From NCBI RefSeq assembly GCF_014673215.1, contig NZ_JACWMS010000002.1:558001-622000 (forward strand): DNA of 64,000 nt, written 5' to 3'. Under the pieces are notes generated by a model. It searched no databases. It was not told where the DNA came from and saw only the letters and a list, made by a program, of their open reading frames with translations. The stretch is from Gordonia hankookensis. GTDB taxonomy: Bacteria > Actinomycetota > Actinomycetes > Mycobacteriales > Mycobacteriaceae. Positions 37,658 through 45,600 of the stretch are shown here, piece after piece. How positions within the stretch are numbered: the first letter of the stretch is position 1; every line of letters starts with the position of its first letter. The position numbers were made by a program, and so were the translations under genes.

Positions 37658-38053
37658 TCACTTCACCGAGAGCAAGACGTCGATCGGGACCGGACGGTCT
37701 GTCTGTTGCCCCTGACGAGTGGGATAGGGGACGGTATCTCGCAGCCTGCCGGCGTTCTGCGCGTCGGTGTCGACAGTCGTGTTCTTCACGCCGACGACCA
37801 GTTCCGAGAACGCCGAAACCGCGCCAGACGCGTTGGCCAGTGACGCAGAGATCTTCCGGTCCGCGGTCGCGGCGACTGCGGACATATCGCTCGTCGCGCC
37901 CTTGAACTGTCCCGCCAGTTGACTGAAGGTCGACGTGGCCCCCTCGAGGCCGGCGTGCGAAGTGAGTTCGAGCGCCATCAGCCGCGAGGCGCAGCGTGAT
38001 ATCTCCGTCGCCGCCGCACCGACGGCGGATGGATCGACCACCAGATCAGACAT
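37658..38053 (-). CDS. EspC/ESX-like type VII secretion substrate
   Basis: A 131-residue protein, small and helical, with no signal peptide. The head MSDLVVDPSAVGAAATEISR, the central region FSQLAGQFKGATSDMSAVAA and the helix ISASLANASGAVSAFSELVVG follow the T7SS_ESX_EspC (PF10824) pattern: a helical hairpin of about 100 residues that partners a larger cognate protein. No WxG turn is present. The ATG at 38053 follows AAGGGGGAG. The stop lies three bases before the effector-like gene, so both form one operon. Confidence 0.75.
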   Translation of the reverse strand: MSDLVVDPSAVGAAATEISRCASRLMALELTSHAGLEGATSTFSQLAGQFKGATSDMSAVAATADRKISASLANASGAVSAFSELVVGVKNTTVDTDAQNAGRLRDTVPYPTRQGQQTDRPVPIDVLLSVK

Positions 38054-38189
38054 TGCTCCCCCTTGTTGAATCAATCTCCTGCATAAAGGAGGGGTGCAAA
38101 TCTGTCAAATCCGACACGGGCATCAGCCGGAGAGGTGGCGTGCGGCTCGGATCCACCGCTGCGACCGAGCGACCAGAGTTTGTCGGTGG

Positions 38190-38205
38190 TCGAATGTATG
38201 TTCGA
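38190..38205 (+). promoter_or_regulatory. LexA/SOS box over the promoter of the HNH gene
   Basis: TCGAATGTATGTTCGA matches the mycobacterial SOS box TCGAAC-N4-GTTCGA at 11 of 12 defined bases. The -10-like TATGTT at 38197-38202 is embedded in it, 12 bases before the ATG at 38209, so LexA would block a leaderless promoter directly. Confidence 0.82.
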
Positions 38206-38208
38206 TTC

Positions 38209-39876
38209 ATGTCCACAGGAATGCTGCTCGAGCAGTTGCGTGCCGATGAGGATCATCGCGCCGCCGAGTTGATCGAGGTGTTACACCATTGCGTGGCGGT
38301 GAGCGCCTCTGCCGACTTCCGAATGTTGCAGGCCGTCAGCCTGATTCATGACGAGTACGAGGAGGATTACCTCGCAACGGTTGCGGCCGCGGTCGGTTCG
38401 GGTGAGGCCACCCCACAGACCATCTCGGCCACCGCGATGCTCGGTCGTGCCGGCGACGACCCTCGCGGACGCTACGGCCCCAACGGACTGGAGAAGACGA
38501 TCGCCGAAATCGGTGCGGCCCTGACCGTCACACCCGCGCGGGCGCGTGAGTTGATCGTCGCCGGCAGCGTGATGCGCAATCAGTTGCCCTTCGTCGGTGG
38601 CATGCTGGCCATCGGACGCATCGACCTGCCGCGGTTCCTGATGGTGGTCAAACGCAGCGAGCTGGTCGATCAGGAGAAGATGGGGTCACTCGACACCGCA
38701 CTGGTGGGTGAGATCGAGAATCGTGGGCCGATGTCGATGACACGTTTCCTGACGATGCTCGACGCGACGATCGCCCGGACCGATGCCGGGGCCACCCGCA
38801 GACGTCGCGAAGTCGTCGCCAAGGATCGGGCGATCACAGTGCGCTCGGATCGGCACACACCGGGCCAGGCGCGGATGTCGGCAACCCTGCCCGCCGAACA
38901 CGCTGCTGCCGTCAACGCACGACTCGACGCGATGGCCGCCGACGTCCACGACGAAGACCCGCGTACCAGAGCACAACGGCGCCTCGACGGACTCGTGGCC
39001 CTGGCCGGCGGACACACAGTGCTCGAATGCCGTTGCCAGGACTGCCTGAGCGGTACTCCCGACACCGCCGACGGCACTGTCGCACAGCCTGATGCATCCG
39101 ACCAGCCCGAGGAGGCTGCGGCCCCTCGGACAGATTCATGCGATGCATCCTCGGCCCAACCCCGTGACGGCGCACCGCGACCCACATTCCACATCGTCGT
39201 GAACCTGTCCACACTGCTCGCACGCGACGACGACCCGGCGTTCCTCGACGGGCACGGTGTCATCGACGCCGCGACCGCTCGCGCTCTGCTGACCGAGGCC
39301 CACCGGTCCTACGTCCACACCGACCACGGCAACACCGACGACCACAGACACGGCGACCACGGACACAAGGGCAAGGACAAGGACGATCGCTGGCACAATC
39401 CTGCTCACGCCCGGCGTGCGAGGGCCGAACGTCGCTACAAGCCGGGCCGCAAGCTGGCCGAACTGATCAGGTGCGGCGAGTTGTGCTGCACCTTCCCCGG
39501 ATGCACCAACCCGGTCTGGCGCGCCGATCTCGACCACACAACGCCCCACGGCAAGGCCAGCGGAAGAACCAACCGGCGAAACCTCAAGCCGCTGTGCAGA
39601 TTCCACCACCGATTCAAGACCTTCGATCCAGGATGGCGCGACTACCAGGACGAGATGGGCACTGTGTTCTTCCAATCACCGGACGGCCACATGTACCTGG
39701 GCAACGCCTACACGGGCCGCGACCTGTTCACCAGTCTCGCACCACCCGAACAACCGGCCGACCAGCTCGCGCGACGACGCATCGACCAGATACGTTCACG
39801 CCGAGCAGAATCGGCGAAACGCGCCGACAAACGTGAGATCGACCGCTGGAACGCGGAGAATCCGCCGCCGTTCTGA
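38209..39876 (+). CDS. DUF222 / HNH endonuclease, 13E12-family protein, SOS-controlled
   Basis: A 555-residue protein. An N-terminal DUF222 domain (about residues 20-330, helical, RELIVAGSVMRNQLPFVGGM) is followed by a low-complexity His/Asp-rich linker (HGNTDDHRHGDHGHKGKDKD). The C-terminal HNH endonuclease reads CTFPGCTNPVW, DLDHTTPHGKASGRTNRRNL, CRFHHRFK, with Cys and His zinc/metal ligands intact. In M. tuberculosis several 13E12-repeat proteins carry SOS boxes and some copies serve as phage attachment sites; the function is unknown. The ATG at 38209 was chosen over the open stretch from 37996 because of the SOS promoter. Confidence 0.9.
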   Translation: MSTGMLLEQLRADEDHRAAELIEVLHHCVAVSASADFRMLQAVSLIHDEYEEDYLATVAAAVGSGEATPQTISATAMLGRAGDDPRGRYGPNGLEKTIAEIGAALTVTPARARELIVAGSVMRNQLPFVGGMLAIGRIDLPRFLMVVKRSELVDQEKMGSLDTALVGEIENRGPMSMTRFLTMLDATIARTDAGATRRRREVVAKDRAITVRSDRHTPGQARMSATLPAEHAAAVNARLDAMAADVHDEDPRTRAQRRLDGLVALAGGHTVLECRCQDCLSGTPDTADGTVAQPDASDQPEEAAAPRTDSCDASSAQPRDGAPRPTFHIVVNLSTLLARDDDPAFLDGHGVIDAATARALLTEAHRSYVHTDHGNTDDHRHGDHGHKGKDKDDRWHNPAHARRARAERRYKPGRKLAELIRCGELCCTFPGCTNPVWRADLDHTTPHGKASGRTNRRNLKPLCRFHHRFKTFDPGWRDYQDEMGTVFFQSPDGHMYLGNAYTGRDLFTSLAPPEQPADQLARRRIDQIRSRRAESAKRADKREIDRWNAENPPPF

Positions 39877-39944
39877 TGTGGGTGTGACATCCGGGCCGAC
39901 GCCTCGGGCGACTGCTCTGGGTGTCGCGCGGGGGACGGAGCGGT

Positions 39945-40559
39945 TCACTCCGCGACGACGTCGGCGGTCCCCACACCTTTCAGACCGCGCCAGGTGATAC
40001 CGACCAGCAGATCCGTCGCCGTCTCGAGGTCGACGTCACCCTCGGTGATCCGGTCCGCGACGGCCTCGCCTGCACCCACCAGCGCGACGGCGGTGAGTTC
40101 GAAGTCGATGTCGCGAGCGCCCTCGACAGTGGTGCCTGCGCGGATCAGTTCGGTGACCATCTCGGTGACGCGGGCCCGACTGTCGGAGACGAAGTGCGAG
40201 AAGCTCGCCGTACCGACCGCGACGCGATAGAGAACCTTCCACGATTGCCGGTTCTCATCGACATAGCGCAGGAACTCCTTGACGACGGTGCGGGCCTGCT
40301 CGCGCTGGCGCAACGACGGATCGAAACCGACGCTCATCGCATCGATGAAGCGGCCCGACTCACGCGCGATGCAGGCGCTGAACAGCTCGTCCTTGGAGCC
40401 GTAATAGAGGTACAGCATCGGCTTGCTGATCTCGGCCTGCGCGGCGATGGAATCCATCGATGCCTCGCGGAAGCCGTTTTCGGAGAAGACCTTGACGGCG
40501 GCGTCCAGCATCTGTTGCTCGCGCACCGCGCGGGGCAACCGTTTGGTCCCGCCTGCCAT
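39945..40559 (-). CDS. TetR-family regulator, Rv0238 type
   Basis: A 204-residue protein. The HTH is MDSIAAQAEISKPMLYLYYG; the rest is a helical ligand domain. Its position beside lpqI matches Rv0238. The ATG at 40559 follows AAGGAGG by seven bases. A palindrome (CTTAC-N6-GTAAG) upstream is repeated between fadA2 and fabG4 and, with outer bases changed, at fadE5. It therefore probably represses itself and these beta-oxidation genes; an acyl-CoA ligand is a guess. Confidence 0.88.
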   Translation of the reverse strand: MAGGTKRLPRAVREQQMLDAAVKVFSENGFREASMDSIAAQAEISKPMLYLYYGSKDELFSACIARESGRFIDAMSVGFDPSLRQREQARTVVKEFLRYVDENRQSWKVLYRVAVGTASFSHFVSDSRARVTEMVTELIRAGTTVEGARDIDFELTAVALVGAGEAVADRITEGDVDLETATDLLVGITWRGLKGVGTADVVAE

Positions 40560-40570
40560 CACCCCTCCTT

Positions 40571-40620
40571 GACACCCACACACATTGGACACCCACACAC
40601 ACTTGAGACCCACACACTTG
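40571..40620 (-). repeat. Three tandem 15-18-bp repeats in the tetR leader
   Basis: On the plus strand: gacacccacacacattg, gacacccacacacacttg, agacccacacacttg. They lie between the TetR operator and its ribosome site, so they would be transcribed as a purine/GU-rich leader (TGTGTGGGT units). Copy number could vary; an effect on translation is possible. Confidence 0.75.
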
Positions 40621-40631
40621 AGTGTCAGAAG

Positions 40632-40660
40632 CTTACCGGATTACTTACCAGCCGGTAAGT
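40632..40660 (-). promoter_or_regulatory. Operator of the Rv0238-type tetR
   Basis: ACTTACC-AGCC-GGTAAGT (40643-40660) is a perfect palindrome and contains CTTAC-N6-GTAAG at 40644-40659. An extra CTTACCGG half lies 12 bases left (40632-40639). On the minus strand a TAAGCT -10 (40635-40630) with TTACCG 17 bases upstream places the promoter across the operator. Confidence 0.75.
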
Positions 40661-41866
40661 TCAGCAGGTGAGAACGCCCTTCGACCGCAGAATCCGCACC
40701 ACCGAGCGGTCCACCCGAGCCATCGTGAGCCGCTTCGCCGCGACCTCACGTTGCAACGAGTCGAGAACCGAGCTCACGCGGTCCGTGGCCAGCCACAACG
40801 CGATGTCCGAGCCCGCCTTGATGGCCATCGGGACCGCCTGCTCGATGGGATAACGAGCGCTGATGGCGGCCATTCCGGACAGGTCGTCGGAGAAGACGAC
40901 GCCGTTGAAGGGGGGACCGCCGTAGGGCTGCCCGGTCCGCAACATGCCGATCGCCCGCGGGCTGATGCTCGACGGGGTCTCCGGGCCGGTCAGCCCCGGG
41001 ACGATCAGGTGGCCGACCATCACCGCGGCATTGCCCGGGTTCTTGAGCAGCGTGCGATACGGCACCAGGTCGCTGCGCTCCAGCGACGACAGCGGCGGCG
41101 TCACCACGACACCCAGATGCGAGTCGCCGGAACCGTGCCCATGGCCGGGAAAGTGCTTGTACACCGGGGTGATCCCCGCCGACTGCAGACCGGCGGCGAA
41201 GGCCCCCGCGTATTCGGTCACGACGGCCGGATCGTTGCTGAACGACCGGTCGCCGATCACCTCGTCGTCGGCCTCGGCGCTCACATCGGCGTCGGGCGCG
41301 AAGTTCACGGTGACGCCCAGTTGCCGCAGCTGCCGGCCCATCGACTGGGCGATGGCCTGCACCTGGGCGGGCGTCTTGGTCTCCGCGAGTTCGCGGGCCG
41401 ACGGGCTGTCGATGCCCAGCGACGACAAGCGCGAGACGCGCCCGCCCTCCTGGTCGACGGTGACCATCAGCGGAATCCTGCTGTTCCGCGAGATCCGGGC
41501 GGCAGCGCCGCTGGACAGGATCGACATGTCGGTCCAGCTGCCGACAAATATCCCGCCGACCTGTTCCTTGTTGACGATGGCCTGCGCATCGGCCGCCCCG
41601 GTGACCCCGACGACGAGCATCTGCGCAAGCTTCTGCCTCAGCGTCATCTTTGCGAGTTCAGCTGTGCCACAAGCTGATACCGGTGCAGCAACGGCGCTTG
41701 ACCGCGGCGACGAGACCGCCGACGAGCTGCGGTACGCCGACGTCGAGCTCTCGGCGGAGCCCGGCGACTCCTCCGACGCACATCCCGCGCCTGCGATCAC
41801 GACCACTGCGACCATCGTCAGTATCAGTACGCCACGCACCCGTCGACCTCGCTGAGATGAGCCCAT
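40661..41866 (-). CDS. lpqI: LpqI/NagZ-type beta-N-acetylglucosaminidase lipoprotein (GH3)
   Basis: A 401-residue protein. The signal VLILTMVAVVVIAGAGC gives a lipoprotein anchored outside the membrane. The GH3 domain has MVTVDQEGGRVSRL near the substrate pocket, the NagZ signature KHFPGHGHGSGDSHLG (catalytic His/Asp loop), and VVFSDDLSGM with the nucleophile Asp. It removes GlcNAc from cell-wall fragments during peptidoglycan recycling. Order with the TetR and aftD matches Rv0237. The start is ATG 41866; a longer frame overlaps the divergent usp gene. Confidence 0.9.
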   Translation of the reverse strand: MGSSQRGRRVRGVLILTMVAVVVIAGAGCASEESPGSAESSTSAYRSSSAVSSPRSSAVAAPVSACGTAELAKMTLRQKLAQMLVVGVTGAADAQAIVNKEQVGGIFVGSWTDMSILSSGAAARISRNSRIPLMVTVDQEGGRVSRLSSLGIDSPSARELAETKTPAQVQAIAQSMGRQLRQLGVTVNFAPDADVSAEADDEVIGDRSFSNDPAVVTEYAGAFAAGLQSAGITPVYKHFPGHGHGSGDSHLGVVVTPPLSSLERSDLVPYRTLLKNPGNAAVMVGHLIVPGLTGPETPSSISPRAIGMLRTGQPYGGPPFNGVVFSDDLSGMAAISARYPIEQAVPMAIKAGSDIALWLATDRVSSVLDSLQREVAAKRLTMARVDRSVVRILRSKGVLTC

Positions 41867-41883
41867 GCCTCGAGTCTGGCATG

Positions 41884-41889
41884 TAATCT
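41884..41889 (+). promoter_or_regulatory. Leaderless -10 element of usp
   Basis: TAATCT lies exactly 12 bases before the ATG at 41896, separated by GGGCCC, with no ribosome site. This is a good match to the leaderless pattern. Confidence 0.6.
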
Positions 41890-41895
41890 GGGCCC

Positions 41896-42402
41896 ATGGA
41901 CCAGGGTGTCCACCAGACGCTGATGATCGCCTACGACGGCTCGCCGAATGCCGATCGCGCGATTCGTTACGCCGCACAATTCCTCCGCGCCGCAACTGCG
42001 CACGTGGTGACCGCCTGGCAGCCCGGCGGGATGTCGCCGGCACGTCTGTCCACCCTCTCCGGCGGGATGCAGCCCTTCCTCGACACCCAGCTCGAGGCCG
42101 GCGTCGACCATGCGCTCAAGGAAGAAGCAGAGACCCTCAACAAGAGCGGTGTGGAACTGGCCGTCTCGGTCGGGATGGCTGCGCACGGATCACTCGTCGA
42201 GGTGGAGTCGACGGTGTGGGCCGCGCTGGTCGCCGCCGCCGACGCCCTCGACGTGGATCTGCTGGTCACCGGGACACGAGGGGCGTCGGGGCTGAAGGCA
42301 CTCTTGCGGTCGAGCGTGGCCGAGGCCGTCCTCAAACATTGCCATCGTCCGGTGTTCATCGTGCCCGCCCAGTGCGAGAAGCAGCCGCCGGTGACTCTGT
42401 AG
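41896..42402 (+). CDS. Universal stress protein, single UspA domain
   Basis: A 168-residue protein. The start TLMIAYDGSPNADRAIRYAA, the Asp-rich middle and VDLLVTGTRGASGLKALLRSS give the ATP-binding type layout (G-x2-G-x9-S-S in place of the usual G-S/T). The end VLKHCHRPVFIVP is typical. USPs bind ATP and help survival under starvation or hypoxia. It is inserted between lpqI and the DUF2613/aftD genes compared with M. tuberculosis. Confidence 0.88.
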   Translation: MDQGVHQTLMIAYDGSPNADRAIRYAAQFLRAATAHVVTAWQPGGMSPARLSTLSGGMQPFLDTQLEAGVDHALKEEAETLNKSGVELAVSVGMAAHGSLVEVESTVWAALVAAADALDVDLLVTGTRGASGLKALLRSSVAEAVLKHCHRPVFIVPAQCEKQPPVTL

Positions 42403-42457
42403 TGCAGTTTCCACGCACACAGCAGGGACCTATGTGGTCAATGGTATTTTCGTCGCC

Positions 42458-42658
42458 ATGACCAACAACCGCCTCGTCGCCGGAGCCGTGGCCGGAGTCG
42501 CCGGCATCCTGGTGGGACTCGGCGCCGTGTTCCTCGGTGGGTTCCTGTCCACCGAGACGAGCCCGTCGACAGACGTCAACAGCGTCAATCCGAACAGCGG
42601 TTTCGTCCAGGGTTCGGTCGACTACGGCACCCGGGGCGATGCCGGGGCCGACAACTGA
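42458..42658 (+). CDS. DUF2613 small membrane protein (Rv0236A type)
   Basis: A 66-residue protein with one span (AGAVAGVAGILVGLGAVFLGG) and a short exported tail (STDVNSVNPNSGFVQGSVDY). It is located directly upstream of aftD, as Rv0236A is in mycobacteria. Its stop overlaps the inferred aftD CTG start (CTGA). The ATG at 42458 was preferred over an upstream in-frame start at 42434; TATTTT lies 13 bases before it. Function is unknown, perhaps an AftD partner. Confidence 0.85.
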   Translation: MTNNRLVAGAVAGVAGILVGLGAVFLGGFLSTETSPSTDVNSVNPNSGFVQGSVDYGTRGDAGADN

Positions 42659-45600
42659 CCTTCGGGCCTGACCTGACCACCGCGGTCGATCGGTCCGACC
42701 CGGCACGGATCCGCGATCCCGCCCTCGACCGGACCCTGTCGAAGCGGGGCGTCGCCGTCGCCACGCTCTGCGCGCTCGTCGTATCGTTCCTGCAGTCCCC
42801 CGGGCGGATCGCCGCCGACACCAAGCTCGATCTCACAGCCGATCCGATCGGCTTCCTGAGCCGCGCCGCGCACCTGTGGTCCCCCAATGCGCCGATGGGC
42901 CAGGTGCAGAACCAGGCCTACGGCTACTTCTTTCCGCATGGCGCCTTCTTCGCGCTCGGCGACCTCGTCCACATCCCGCCCTGGATCGTCCAGCGCACCT
43001 GGTGGGCGCTGCTCCTCGTCATCGGCTTCGTCGGCATCGTGCGCCTCGCCGAGGCGCTCCGCGTTGGTTCGCCGGGATCGCGGGTGATCGCCGGGCTCAT
43101 CTTCGTGCTGAGCCCTCGCGTCCTGACCACCATCGGCTCGATCTCGTCGGAGACATTGCCGATGGTGCTGGCCCCGTGGGTCCTGGTGCCGCTGGTCGGC
43201 GTCCTGCGCCGCGAACGCGGCCCGATCTGGCGGCCTGCACTGCAGTCGGCCGCGGCAGTCGCGCTGATGGGCGCCGTCAACGCGGTGGCGACGCTGGCGG
43301 CGCTCGGCGTCGCCGTCGTGTGGTGGCTGCTGCACGCGCCCGCCCTCAGCTCTGTCGCGCCGGCGCGCTGGTGGCGGTTCGGGGCATGGTGGGCCCTCGG
43401 AATGGCGATGGCGTGCGCCTGGTGGGTGGTACCGCTGCTCATCCTGTCGCGGGTGAGCCCGCCGTTCCTCGACTTCATCGAGTCGTCGCGGGTCACCACC
43501 GAGTGGACCTCACTCACGGAGGTGTTGCGAGGCACCAGTTCGTGGACCCCGTTCGTGTCGCCGGAACGCGTCGCCGGCGCGGTGCTGGTGGACCAACCAG
43601 CCGCCGTGTTGGCGACCGGCGTACTCGCCGCCGCCGGTCTCGTCGGATTGTGCATGCGGCACATGCCGTTCCGCGGGCGACTGGTCACCGTGTTGGTGAT
43701 CGGCCTGCTGCTGATGTGCCTCGGATTCGCCGGCGAGCTCGGTTCGCCCATCGCCGAACCGGTCCGCGTGTTCCTCGACGGTGCCGGCGCGCCGTTGCGC
43801 AACATCCACAAATTCGAACCCTTCATCCGCATCCCGCTGGTCCTGGGCACCGCGCACCTGCTCGCCCGCGTACCGCTGCCCGGCACGGCCCCCCTGCGGG
43901 AGATGTCGGCCGCCTTCGCCCACCCGCAGCGTTCCCGTCCCGTGGCCGCCGCGATCGTCGTGGTGGTTGCCGCCATCGGCGCGGGCTCGTTGATCTGGAC
44001 AGGACAGCTGGCTCCGGCAGGCACCTACCGCGCGATCCCCGATCACTGGTCGGCCGCATCGAAATGGCTGTCCGCACACGGCAGCCCACCGGGCAGCACC
44101 GCACCGGTCCGCAGCCTCGTGGTCCCGGGCGCGCCGTTCGCCGACCAGCTCTGGGGCCTCACCCGCGACGAACCGATGCAAGCCCTCGCCGAGGACCCCT
44201 GGGCGGTGCGCGACGCGATCCCGCTCACCCCGCCGGGCGCGATCCGGGCACTCGACTCCGTACAACGCGACATCGCCGCCGGCCGCGGCTCCCCTGGTCT
44301 CGCCGCCACCCTCGCCCAACAGGGCATCGGATATGTCGTGCTGCGCGCCGATCTCGATCCGGACACGTCGCGGTCCGCACGGCCGCTCGTCGCCCAGCAG
44401 GCCATGGACAACTCGCCCGGGCTGGACCGGGTCGCCACCTTCGGCGACGACGTCGGCCAGCCGAGCGTGCCAGGGGTGGTGCGCGACAACGGTTTACGGC
44501 CGCCCCTTCCGGCGATCCAGATCTACGCGGTACACAGCCCGGCCCGATTCCCCGGTACCGGTCCCGTCCTCGTCGACGCCGACGCGACGCCGCGGGTGGC
44601 CGGTGGACCGGAAGCGCTTGCCGCCGTGCAGGAACAGCGCGCCCGCATGGGACTCCCACCGCTTGGTCCGACAGTCCTCGACGCCGACGCGCGCCGGGCG
44701 GGCCTCGCCGACGGCCGCGGCGTCCTGCTCACCGACACCCCGACCGACCGGGAAACCGACTTCGGCCGGGTCGACGACCACAGCTCGGCGATCCGCGCCC
44801 CCGGGGATCCGCGGCGCACCCAGAATGCGGCACCCGACTACCCGGTCGCCGGTCAACCCCTCGTCGAGGGCCAATGGCTCCTGAACAACCAGCCGGGACA
44901 GGTCCGGGTATCGACGTCCGGGTCGGCCTCGGATGCAACACAATTGGGGCAGACGTCGCCGGCCAACGCGCCGGCCGCGGCATTCGACGGCGATCCGGAC
45001 ACGGCCTGGGTGAGCAGCGGCCTCGACTCGGCCGTGGGCCGCTGGATGCGTCTGGACTTCACCAAGCCACGCTCCGACCTCGCGGTGAGCATCACGACGA
45101 GCAAGGCCCTCGGCTCGGACGTCAGCGGGATCCTGGTGTCCACCGAGGCGGGCAGTTCCGTCACGCAGGGCGTCGAGCCCGGCAAGCCGGTCACCGTGAC
45201 GGCGCCGAGCGGTCCCACCCGGTGGATGCAGATCCGGGCGATCAGCACGGCAGATGGCCGGGGCGGCAACCAGTTCGCCATCGGCGAGCTGTCGCTGGCC
45301 GATCTGTCGAGCCACACGCCACTCACCATCCGGCACCGTGTGGTGCTGCCGCCGCCACCTGCCGGGACCAGGGTGTCGGGGTGGCTGCTCGGCGAAGAAC
45401 TCGGCGGCCGGTCGGCGTGTGTGACCGACGGCGACTCGCAGCGGTGCGCTCCCGGTCTCGGCCTGAGCCCGGAGACGCCCGGGATCTTCACCCGCTCGTT
45501 GTCGGTGCCCGACCCGACCGAGGTCGACCCGAGTGTGGTGCTGCGCCCGAAATCCGGGGACGCGTTGCGCGGGCTGATCTCCGCACCCGGGCAGATCACC

